This document shows, one piece after another, positions 1-9,500 of a DNA stretch of 12,879 bases (position 1 is the stretch's first letter; each line of letters starts with the position of its first letter). The notes under the pieces are model-generated. The model saw only the letters and a program-made list of their open reading frames with translations. It had not been told where the DNA came from and did no database searches. The stretch is from positions 1 through 12,879 of the forward strand of contig JALKBU010001304.1 in the NCBI GenBank assembly GCA_023091735.1. The letters run 5' to 3'. The stretch is from Trichomonas tenax (lineage: Eukaryota > Parabasalia > Trichomonadida > Trichomonadidae). The translations under genes were made by a program, and so were the position numbers.

Positions 1-125
1 TCGGTGTCAGCTCTATCCCGCACATCTTCTTCATCAAGTCGCACTCCGGCAACTACGAGATCGTCGACCAAGTTATCGGTGCCGACATCTCTCGCATCAA
101 ATCAAACATTGCAAAGTTTAAGTAA
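1..125 (+). CDS. Thioredoxin-like protein, C-terminal end only (5' end outside window)
   Basis: Reading from base 3 gives 40 codons ending in TAA at 123-125. The peptide begins GVSSIPHIFFIK and ends with a charged amphipathic helix (IGADISRIKSNIAKFK). This is the end of a thioredoxin fold: the segment before the cis-proline (Ile-Pro), the beta strand, then the Gly-Ala turn and last helix. The CxxC active site would lie upstream, outside the window, so redox activity cannot be confirmed. Most thioredoxins have Thr after the cis-Pro; here it is His, so a thioredoxin-like or disulfide-isomerase-like relative is possible. Codons are strongly biased to C or G in the third position (ATC, TTC, GGC, GCC, CGC), unlike the neighbouring genes, which suggests high expression. 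No retention signal or membrane anchor follows the helix, so a soluble protein is likely. Confidence 0.7.
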   Translation, partial: GVSSIPHIFFIKSHSGNYEIVDQVIGADISRIKSNIAKFK

Positions 126-126
126 A
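123..126 (+). terminator. UAAA polyadenylation-type signal overlapping the stop codon
   Basis: The stop TAA is followed by A, giving TAAA, then an AT-rich tail. In Trichomonas vaginalis a UAAA motif at or just after the stop codon directs 3' end formation, and 3' UTRs are very short. The match is exact, but a four-base motif is weak evidence in AT-rich DNA. Confidence 0.4.
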
Positions 127-1694
127 ATCTTTTACTTTTATTATTTGATTTAAGTTTTAACACTTATATCAACTTAATTTCTATTGCTACGGTTATTCAA
201 AAACTATAAATGAACAATATTTTTGATATTGTTTTCCAATTTATTTAATTAAATTTATTAAACCCATGATATCATTCTATGGACAGCTTTTAATACTTGA
301 TTTGATACATTTTGCTTAAGTAGAATCATTCTATTTCGTTTATTTCAAATTTTTACGATTATATTGGTATATTATTAAACAATGATTGACTGCAATCATA
401 GGATTTGATGTCTTTGATAGCATTACTATTGGGTAAAACATCATTTTTGATAAATATATTTGAATTTAAAATTGGGCCATATTTTATAAAAATGACAACC
501 AATGCAGTTACACTTGGAAATGTTCATTGTGTTTATGAATGATCAGGTCAAAATTATGAAATTGGATCATATTATATTATTTCATAACTTTGTTAGTAAA
601 ATGCTTGGAACAAATTGAATCAATGACAACTTTTGATGTTGGTTGTAATTACAATGATAACAAAGAAAGAAACAGTTCTTATTGATGTGTTTTCTATGCA
701 ATTGTTTTATAACTTAATCATTGAAAATCATTGCTCAAATTATAAAATTGAAGATTCTTATTGCTGGGATCATATATAACTGTAATGGGTGGTTGCTGTT
801 TTATTAAAGAATAGTTTCAATATTGATTGTTTTGTTCATGATTGATTAATCATCGAACTAAAATGCTTAGATTCTTGATTAGTCAATATATTACCATTTT
901 CCTGTGTTTGATCAAACGATATTTCATCGGAATTCCTTATTCTCTAAGTTGTTCGGAGATTTAAGTTTCCTTTTTCCTTAACGTCTTTTTTTTCAATGTA
1001 TCTGACTTCTCAAAGCATTCAATTGAATGGGCTTAGAACAGAAGGTTTGTCAATTTTTCTAAAAAATGAAGGTACTTATACAAATACCATCTATATCAAC
1101 CATATACTGCTATCATATGTATACACTGAACCTGATTGTTTTTTTTTTCAGATGTCTGATGTTTAGTTTTACATGTCAGAAATTAAAATTGCTTGACAAG
1201 AATCAAAGTAAAATGCTACACTGGGAACAAAACTTGGAATCTTCCCAAAACATATCTCCGAGCTTGATCAGTCTTCTACAACATTCAAGAGATTTGAATG
1301 TCTTCAAAATCTTCTATATTTTTATTGATTGCATCCATATGAAGGAAGATCTTTGATATTTTGATTATTTTACAACATTTTCGCATTAATGTTGATTCCA
1401 GAAAGTGTTACTAGGAACTGGGCAGACTTCGCAATGATCATAAAATGAAACAGCTCATGCTGCTGAAAATGTTGGGATCAACATATGGAAGCAAGGAAAA
1501 CTATTTTACAGCTTTAGACATCATGTTCATTATTTCGAGAAGTTGACTACATTAAATAATGAACCCACAAATGAAAAGATAATTTTCACCTATTTCAGCG
1601 GTTAATTGTTAATAACGATAACCTTATAGAGTCTGATTAGGACACTTTAATCTTTTTCAAACCCCTGTTAATAAATTTTTCTGGATTTTTTTTA
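126..1694. other. Gene-poor AT-rich intergenic region
   Basis: About 1.57 kb with stops in all frames and very low GC content. The longest reading (1066-1356, 96 codons) has no recognisable domain, no good composition bias and a run of ten or so T residues inside it, so I do not call it a gene. Around 1390-1430 one frame reads LIPESVT followed by a partly similar stretch, which faintly recalls the BspA-like leucine-rich repeats that are abundant in trichomonads. It is too short and interrupted to annotate. No tRNA, rRNA or clear inverted repeat was seen. Confidence 0.6.
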
Positions 1695-2075
1695 ATGGAA
1701 AATCCTTATGCTGACGGTCCTATCTATGCTGCACCGTATGTTCAGCCTGAACCCACTTATGCGCCACCTGCCTCCACACTAAACCAGCCATTTATCGGGC
1801 AAGATTTACCACCGCAATCTGATTATTCTAAAGATGGTCCACAATATGTCAATCCGAACCAACCTTCATCACTTAAGTGCCATGTAGGCTTTGCCATCTT
1901 GTGTTTTGTAGCTTTAATTCCAGCGATTGGTGCAATTATTGCTGCTATTTGTCAAGGAGCGAAGTTTTACCACAAAAGCTCCGACAAGGAATTAATTATT
2001 TTTCTGAGTATTGGTTTCATCTCGACATTTATAGTTTTGCCTATAATTTTTATCACCCAAATTATGATAAACTAA
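1695..2075 (+). CDS. Small Pro/Tyr-rich protein with two transmembrane segments
   Basis: An intact 126-residue ORF. Residues 1-60 are hydrophilic and rich in Pro, Tyr, Gln and Ala with no charge clusters (PYVQPEPTYAPP, PQYVNPNQP), a low-complexity tail probably disordered and facing the cytosol. Residues about 64-88 and 100-122 are two strongly hydrophobic stretches separated by a short charged loop (GAKFYHKSSDKE), giving a hairpin membrane topology. There is no N-terminal signal peptide, so the first hydrophobic stretch would act as signal anchor. The Pro/Tyr tail resembles those of small membrane proteins that bind WW or similar adaptor domains, but I see no exact PPxY motif. The start is the first ATG in the frame, after a T-rich leader. 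The family is not recognised and no function is assigned. The overlapping 1877-2113 reading is a shadow in another frame. Confidence 0.7.
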   Translation: MENPYADGPIYAAPYVQPEPTYAPPASTLNQPFIGQDLPPQSDYSKDGPQYVNPNQPSSLKCHVGFAILCFVALIPAIGAIIAAICQGAKFYHKSSDKELIIFLSIGFISTFIVLPIIFITQIMIN

Positions 2076-2467
2076 TTGTGTCAGATTTAAAAAGAAAAGT
2101 CATAATTTCATAGACATTATTTTCACCAAATAACGTTGTACTAAAAGCATCAATCTTTAAAATGCATCATATGAATGAGAATACTAATTCTTATATTAAA
2201 TTAATATCCATTTTTTGAAATTAAAAAAAAACATTAAAGTTCATCTTTACTCCATGATTCTTGTATGTAAAACTTTACTATGTTACAGTAAATGAAAAGT
2301 ATGCTCTAAGCTATTATAGACTGTAATAAATTAAACAAAGAGGATTGTGCTAATTCAAAATTTCTGCTCTGTTTTAATGTACATGGAAAAATGGTACATT
2401 ATTGAAGTAAATTGCGTTCACATTTTGATTGCAACAGTATATATTTATATGTGATGCAATATTGAAG
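2076..2467. other. AT-rich spacer
   Basis: About 390 bases with no supportable ORF. It holds one small inverted repeat, AATGTAC at 2376-2382 with GTACATT at 2394-2400 (7-bp arms, 11-base loop), which may be chance in such AT-rich sequence. The last 60 bases are partly readable in the frame of the cysteine-rich relic that follows, so the relic may begin somewhat earlier than the boundary given for it. Confidence 0.5.
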
Positions 2468-3191
2468 TGCCAAAGTTCGTGTGATAATGGATATTATCCA
2501 GATTCTTTTCACTATTGTGAAGAATATCCTCTTGCTCTTGAGTGCAAATCGAGATAATTTAATCATTGTGGAACAATAATTAATGGGGTTTTACATACTG
2601 TGCTACTGTGACCATCTAATAAGGATGCTGAAGATACGCAAAATCTAAATGCGAATAAAAGGACTCATACGCATATGATCCACATAAATGCATATGCATC
2701 AAGCTGTAGATAATATTGCACGAGTTGTAATACTGGATGCATCCTTCAGGAATCAAAATGGAATATTTTAATCATCTTTATTATGTACAAATTGCATTAA
2801 TGGATGTAAGTTTCAAGGAATCTATAAGATTGTTATTATGCTGATCTTTCATCATATTGCGTCCCCTGCACATCTTCATCTTTTTGTACAAAATGATGAT
2901 ATGATATGCCCTATGAACTGTGGATAATTTACATTATTAACAACTTGTAGGAGATGCTTAAATGAATGCAATCTCCAACATACAACATGTAAATCGAGCT
3001 GTGATGAAAAATATTTTGCGAAATTGAATGTATGTTATCAATATGGCAAAGATTGTCAATTATTTGTTAATCAAGCTTCTTGTATGAAATGCAGCACATT
3101 TAAAGTTAATCAAGATGGTTTGTGCTTAGATTCATGCAATCTCTATTATAATCCAGATTCAAAAAAAAAAATGTTTATATTCATATCATAG
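2468..3191 (+). pseudogene. Decayed cysteine-rich surface-protein-like gene
   Basis: Several stretches encode closely spaced cysteines typical of protist cysteine-rich surface proteins. Reading from 2468 gives CQSSCDNGYYPDS followed by further Cys residues until a stop near 2550. Scraps such as YCTSCNTGC appear near 2716-2745. From 2907 another frame reads through CPMNCG, a TAA at 2925-2927, then an open 87-codon stretch ending at TAG 3189-3191. That stretch has the spacing CRRCLNEC, CKSSCDEKYF, CYQYGKDC, CMKCSTFK and CLDSCNLYYNPDS. The motif CxxCDxxYYPDS recurs at both ends, so the gene had tandem repeats. The frame changes and in-frame stops show it is dead. There is no usable ATG for the last stretch and no membrane anchor is visible. 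It resembles the furin-like or Giardia VSP-like cysteine-rich repeat class; the exact family is uncertain. Confidence 0.6.
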
Positions 3192-3535
3192 CAAAATATT
3201 ACAAAAAATAATCGAAAGTTGCAAAGTTTTTCGTTCAATTTATCAGCAGATATTCATTAGATTTAAGAAAATATTGTGCTATAGTGGATTCATATTCATT
3301 TCTATTTAGAGTTAAATTCATTTCATTATTGAGATATTTTGACAAAATTTTATTTCTCATCAAAAGTCTTGTTGTTAATGAAATACTATATTTCATTTAA
3401 TATAATATTCATATACTGCTCCTTAAGTAGATACTGTTGAATTTTAAACTAATTCCGACAAAAGTTTGTGGACAAAAAAAATTTACAAAAAAAAAATCAA
3501 TATTATGACAAAAAAGTGACTACCGAAAATATTTG
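3192..3535. other. AT-rich 5' flank of the UBR4-like gene with GACAAAA repeats
   Basis: About 340 bases without an ORF. Close to the gene are three copies of GACAAAA (3457, 3471 and 3507), plus a related TACAAAA at 3484, each leading into an A run of four to ten bases. Long A runs can keep nucleosomes off promoters. Whether the repeated GACA heads matter is unknown; they could be ordinary low-complexity sequence. Confidence 0.35.
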
Positions 3536-3546
3536 TCAGATTTTAA
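3536..3546 (+). promoter_or_regulatory. Possible initiator (Inr)-like element just before the ATG
   Basis: TCAGATTTTAA lies immediately before the start codon, with the TCA adenine nine bases upstream of ATG. Trichomonas genes usually start transcription at the A of an Inr, TCA+1 followed by pyrimidine and then A/T-Py-A/T, 5-20 bases before the ATG. Position and the TCA core fit; the base after A is G rather than a pyrimidine, so the match is imperfect. If real, it supports the ATG at 3547 as the true start and a very short 5' UTR. Confidence 0.35.
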
Positions 3547-6500
3547 ATGCAAAAGTTTTTATCAATCGAACGAAATCCGAATTCTAAAGTCCCAAGGATT
3601 CAGAAACTACTGGACCACATCGGTGGCGACAAGAATGAAGGATTTTTCAAGCTCGCGAATTCGTTATTCAATTCATCGAATTTGAATCCGACGTATTCTT
3701 TAGTTGCATTGAAAGATATCGTTGGTTTGTCTCCTTTGAATCTTGGATCTGAGTATGATGAAGAGAAAATCAATCCACAATCGTCATTTAAATGGCTTTA
3801 TTTGATTTACTCGTTAGCTGTGAAACAACTCTCACCAGATTTGGAAATAGAACAAGGAAAAATAGAATTTTTGTTCTCAAAGTTCCTCGATTTCATTTCA
3901 AAATCCGATCATTCGAAGCCTTTCGTTTTCCCTTTCATTTGCGGTATATTGTGTACTGCAGCTCACATTCTTGATGAAACAAATTTATTCCCACAAAATT
4001 TCATTTCTGACACTGCATTCGATACTTTTTATAAATTAATTTCATTAGAATCAGTTCCAGATATAGAAAAGACTATAGTTACATCTGATTTCTCCGAATC
4101 CAGCATTCTTTCATTCTGTTTACCTTTATCTTTAGAATTTATTTCACAGATGAACGTATTTCATGATCTTAAATCACTTCTCGCAACCTCTGTTATTCGC
4201 ATACTTATAAGAATACTTCCAAAAGCATTACCAAAGAATATTCAAGATTTTCAACATATTATTCAGCCATTTGTTGTAAAGAGCGTTACAAAACAAGCTG
4301 GTGAAGCAGCATTGATTCTGCTCTTTAATGGTGATGAAAATGCCGCTTATCGATTTTCAGATAAAATTTGCTATTCATCTCTTGTTAAAGTCATTGAAGA
4401 ACTTTACAAAACATCGAAACAGTTCACTACATCACTTTCCTACTTTGATTCCATTCGACTTTCAAAGAAACTCAAGAATTTGCAAGATTTAACAATGATT
4501 CGTCCAAAATTCTGGATTGAGTATTTACAAGAAGAAGCAGAACTCAAAAGCATCCTTTGCAGTCTTGCAACAAGCGGTTATGATCAAGATTTCATTGTTG
4601 CTACTGTTTCATTATTGAGAATTGGTGAAGTTAAAGTTAATCATCAATTAATTCTTTTCCTACTCCAATTGCTTATTTCTTCTTCATTATCTGTCCTTCG
4701 TGAGGAATCAAGCAAATTACTCCTCTTTAACTATGAAGATGTCATTCCAGAAATCCCAAAGATCCTTCCAGAAGTCAGCAACTGCGGATCCAGAAGTGAA
4801 ACATTTTTCGCGTTCTTGAAAGAGCTTATTCCAAAACTTGGCGACAAAGCTGCTTTTGTTCTTAATTCGATTCAGAACTCAATCGTTCAGGAGAATAACT
4901 CTCTCAAGAAACTTCCAAACTCATTCCTTTACTCACAGATCTCACAATACATCGATTTGTCTGCAAGTTACTTAGATACACGTCCTTGCATGATTTGCAA
5001 CAATCCTGAGATCATAGCAACAAGATATTCACTCTCTGAAATCCGTGAGTATATTAAATTCACTCATGATCAAATCTTCGTTAAATTGAACACTCCTTTG
5101 ATTCTTCAGTCCTTTGATTTGAGCTTTTATGTCAAGAAGCCAACGAGACTTCCGAGAACAGTTAAGTTTTACGTTTCCTCGCAAGAACTTAATGATCCAA
5201 TCGAACTCACATCAGAAAAGCCACAATGGACGCACGTCTGCGATTTAAAGTTTGAAAAGGATTCAACATCAGCAAACATTAATTTACCATTATCATTATT
5301 CGCCACATGCATCCAATTCCATTACACTGACTTTTGGGAAGAAGCAGAAGGCACAAGACAAACTTGCCCAATATGCCACAATGGTACTCCAGATCCACGC
5401 TCTGGTATTTGTCCCAACTGCCATGAAAACATTTATCAATGCAGAAACTGCAGAAACATCAACTATGGACATTTGGATGGATTCTTATGCAGCGAATGCG
5501 GCTCAAGCAGATATGTTTCATTCGAAACTCACATCACTGCGATCAGAAGCTTCTCACACACTCATATCTCCAATGAAAATGAGTGTGATTCAAGTCTTAC
5601 AAAAGCTGATGAATTGCTTGCTGACGCTCATAAATACTTTGGTCAATTATCATCATATAGAAAGGATATTGACAACGTTTTATCTCCAACAAATCAAGCA
5701 ACAGCCAGCGGCAAGACATCAAAGTTACTCGATTTGTATAATAGCAAATGCAGAAATGTATTCAATCAGCTCACGCAAGTTGTTCAACATGTTTGCTCGA
5801 TAAGATCTGCTGTCGGAAAGTACAAGAACAAAATCTCGGCGACTCTGTCTCATGCTGATTTCAACTCATGCTACAACTGCAGAAAGACATATTTATCAAA
5901 GGCTCTTTCGTTCCTTGGATCGTTAACAGACTTAGAAACAATCAAACTCAACAAAGATAATGTTGATATTCCGAAACTTTTAATTGACTTTGCAGATAAT
6001 CCATTATTTGGAACAATTTCGATCAACTCATTAACAAACTATTGCAGGATTAACACAGAATTGACAAATCGCATCATCGAATGGTTCACGAATTCACTTC
6101 CAAATCCATCTCATGCATTGGTCAACTTGGTTTGTTCTCTCGAAGCTATCGATGATGACCAGAGATCAAAGAGGCTTCATATGCTCGTTTCTTCATTGAA
6201 TTCTTGCGTCAAGTATCTCAGCACATCTCCAAGTTTCACACCACTAGTTTTCCAGCCAATTTTCGAAGCAATCTGCAAATCGCCACTGCTCGTTAGAGAC
6301 AACTCCAGATACACAAAGGTTGTCATTCTCAACTCAATTCTCAAGAATAAGCAGTTGGAAAAGTCAATTCAGATTCTCGATCTATTCTCAACAGAATTAA
6401 TTCATACTTTGCTGATAGACTGCAACAGCGAAATTGTCAGAGAGCTGATGGCCGCGATGCTCAAAGAGAGCTCTGATTTGTCAACAACACTTCAGCACAA

Positions 6501-9500
6501 AGTTTTTGAGATTGTTTATAGAATCATTAAAGACAAGAATGAATTCGCAGAAGAACAACTTCAAGCATACGATGTTCTTCAGCACATTATCGTTTCTAGC
6601 AGAATCATCAAGATTTATGCATACTTCAGCGGTTTCTTTGACACACTTACTAAAGTTTTGGAGACCGAAGTCGACAAAGTTGTTGCTACGGAAGGCGCTT
6701 TAGTTCTCGATTTGAACGTCGGTATTGGCATTCACACATTGGTGAATTTGATCAATTCGTTCGTCCACAATCACGCTATCACAAGATACATCATCACAAG
6801 AAAAGCAGAGAGTGCAGAAAATTTCATTCAATGCTACTTCAAGCTTCGATCTTTGATCGTTCAGCGCTCAAAGCATTTGGATGATTCATTGAACTCTCTT
6901 AAGGAATTCGCACTAACGATGATGTCTAAAGAGTTCAATCTCGACAATGATGATGAACCAGTCAAGCCAACACCAACCAACGATGATGCGAACAACAACA
7001 GCACAACACAATCGATGGATGACTTCCAAGAAGATGACAATGGCTACGAGGACCATTACGACGATTATGGCGACATGGAAGATGAAGATCGACCTGCAAA
7101 TCCACCACAGCAGACACAAGCTGAGCCACCATCATCACCACCAAAAAATACTGAAGATGAACCTCCTGTCACATCTCTGAACACACGCGGACCTCAGTTA
7201 ATGATGAGAGCTGCAACACATTGCATTAAATTATATCCAGAAATTGCGATTCGTGAACTCGCATCGATTGCATTCCCAGTCAAAGTTTCACGCAATGTTC
7301 CAATCGTTTGCAAGAAGTTCCCATCGCAAGAATACTTCTTCCCTGGAAGGCTTTCGTCTTCGCCAGTGATGTCGGCGAAAATCGGAACACTGATGAGGCA
7401 CATCAAAATCAAGATCTGCCAAGAAGTCGGAATGACAGGATTGATCGATGATGACCACAGCATGGAGCTCCTTGTCAACAACAACATCATCTCTCTCGAT
7501 CTCGCGATCGAAGATGTTTACACAAAAGTTTGGGAACCACATCACGGAAGCTCGAACATGGTTGTTGTTGCTCGCATTCAGGGTCTCGGTGGTGAAGGAA
7601 CAGAACCAATGATCACATCATTCCCTCATGAAGAATCAGAAGAGGAAGATCCAGAAGTCAAGTTTGCTTACACAACATCTTTGATCGAGTCCGGAGGTTT
7701 GCTTCAGCTTCTCAATGCAACGCAGATCGATTTGACTCAAAAGTCTCTCGAAAGCTTAACAAAGCTTTTGGATGCTTTTGTCCAAGTTCCAAAGAACAGA
7801 GAAGCATTACACAACATGGATGCAGTTGATAAGTTGTTCAACTTAATGAAGCGTCTTGTTGAAGGAAGTGATGTCTCATTATTCAGCTCAATTCTCTCAA
7901 TTGCAACTTGTTTGATCAATGATGAAATGTCGACATTCACTCATCCAGATGAGAAGATCAAATTCATCTTTTTGTCACTGGAAACGCAATTAGTTCGCAG
8001 CAACAACAAATTAGTTTCTCCGATCTTAGCTTTAGTTCCTCGTCTCGCAGCAGGATCAAAGGATCTTATGGAACATGTTGTTGGAATATTCCTCGAAAAG
8101 ATCAAACCAGAAGGCGATGTTAACATGTTCGAGAAACCAGCATCTCTCTACATGCTTAATGGATTTGCTGAGTTCGCTCGCGCAATCCCTGCAACACAAG
8201 AAGGAAACGAAGTTCGATCTCTTTTAATGCAGCACAAACTCATCGATCAAGGATTTGCATACCTCGAGAAAGTATTCCCTGTTGGATTATCGATCACATC
8301 ACCAGAGTGGCAGAACGGAGTCAACGAACCTTCCGTTGCAGCAGTTCTCAAGCTTCTTTCAGGACTCGTCAGAGGTTACGAAACAGCACAGAAAGAATTT
8401 GTCATCAATGAATCTTCGAGAATTCTTTTCTTGATTTCTCTCTCTAATGTTGCTTCGACAACGAACATTGGAGAATACGCATCTCATGTCATTTCTTGTG
8501 CCTGCGAATCCCCATCGGTCATTTCAGAGACGATCGATGGGATCAAGAAGAAGATGGCACAGGAAGCTAAATCGAAGGCACAAGCAGACCGGGAGGAAGC
8601 AATCGCGAAGTCAAACGAGCAAATCAACAACGAATTGCTCAAAATGCTTAATGATATCAGTGATGACACAGAATGGCAGTGCGTCATCTGCAAAGAGCCT
8701 CCAGAAGAGCACCCAGATCAGCCTCTTTACTTGTATGTGTACAGCAACAGAATTGGCGATTACAACAACACAGCAACACATTTCATCTTAGTCCACAAGC
8801 ACTGCCACCAGAACACGAAGACGACAGATCAACGCGGCAGGCACACACTGAACGAATGGGAAGCTGCAATGGTGAGGAACTGCGAGCGTCCATGCAATGC
8901 GCTTTTCCCTCTTCAGACGCCTTCCATGTCCTCTTCTGACTACTTGTCGAGACTGAGCAGCTATGTCAGCGATCAGTGCGCAGGATCGTGCGATGTTTTC
9001 AAAGCAGTCTGGTTTGATGTCACGCAGCATATCAGGAACTTCGCAACGAACACGAACATCTCATTCTCGAATGGTGGCGGAAGTGTTCCAAACGTTGTCG
9101 CATTGATTCCATTTTTGATACATGCAGGATTCGTTGCTCTTGGCGAGAACACGAAGCCATACGAATCTAAGATGGAGCGAATGCTTTCGAGCGGTGAAGA
9201 TCCAGAGAGTGCTGCTGCATTATCACTCTGGACACTGAATCCAGAAGAGTTCCGAGCAGTGAAACATAAATTGCTGTTGAACATCCTTCGCGCAGATCAG
9301 GCAACAACATTCGAAAAGGCAAAGAAGGCATTGATATTCATCATCTTTATCTCAAGAGCATTCGAAATGCTTTACAAAGATTCAGGTCTTGAAGCAGAAT
9401 TTAAAGATGGAAACATTGTCATTTCACCAAAGGACAAGCAAAAGAATGCAGAGAATGTCAAAGAATTAGTTGTCAACAACGCATTGAACACTAAGAACGA

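Noticed and set aside
1069..1151. Possible intron (GTACTT near the left, T-run then CAG at the right)
   Set aside because: Trichomonad introns have a strict 5' GTAYGT and an ACTAACACACAG-type 3' end; neither is present.
1066..1356. 96-codon ORF in the left intergenic region
   Set aside because: No domain or homology I recognise, includes a long T run and AT-driven composition; most likely a chance reading.
2376..2400. Small inverted repeat AATGTAC/GTACATT
   Set aside because: Seven-bp AT-rich arms are expected by chance in such sequence, and no gene end lies nearby.
5252..5803. 183-codon ORF overlapping the UBR4-like gene in another frame
   Set aside because: It lies over the conserved zinc-binding segment of the main frame, which has clear family similarity; the overlapping frame is a shadow.
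6913..7180. Overlapping ORFs on both strands rich in Met, Thr or Val
   Set aside because: They are readings of the repetitive GAT/GAC-rich acidic linker in other frames.
8447..8939. Two plus-strand ORFs across the hemi-RING region
   Set aside because: They overlap the best-conserved part of the UBR4-like protein and have no independent support.
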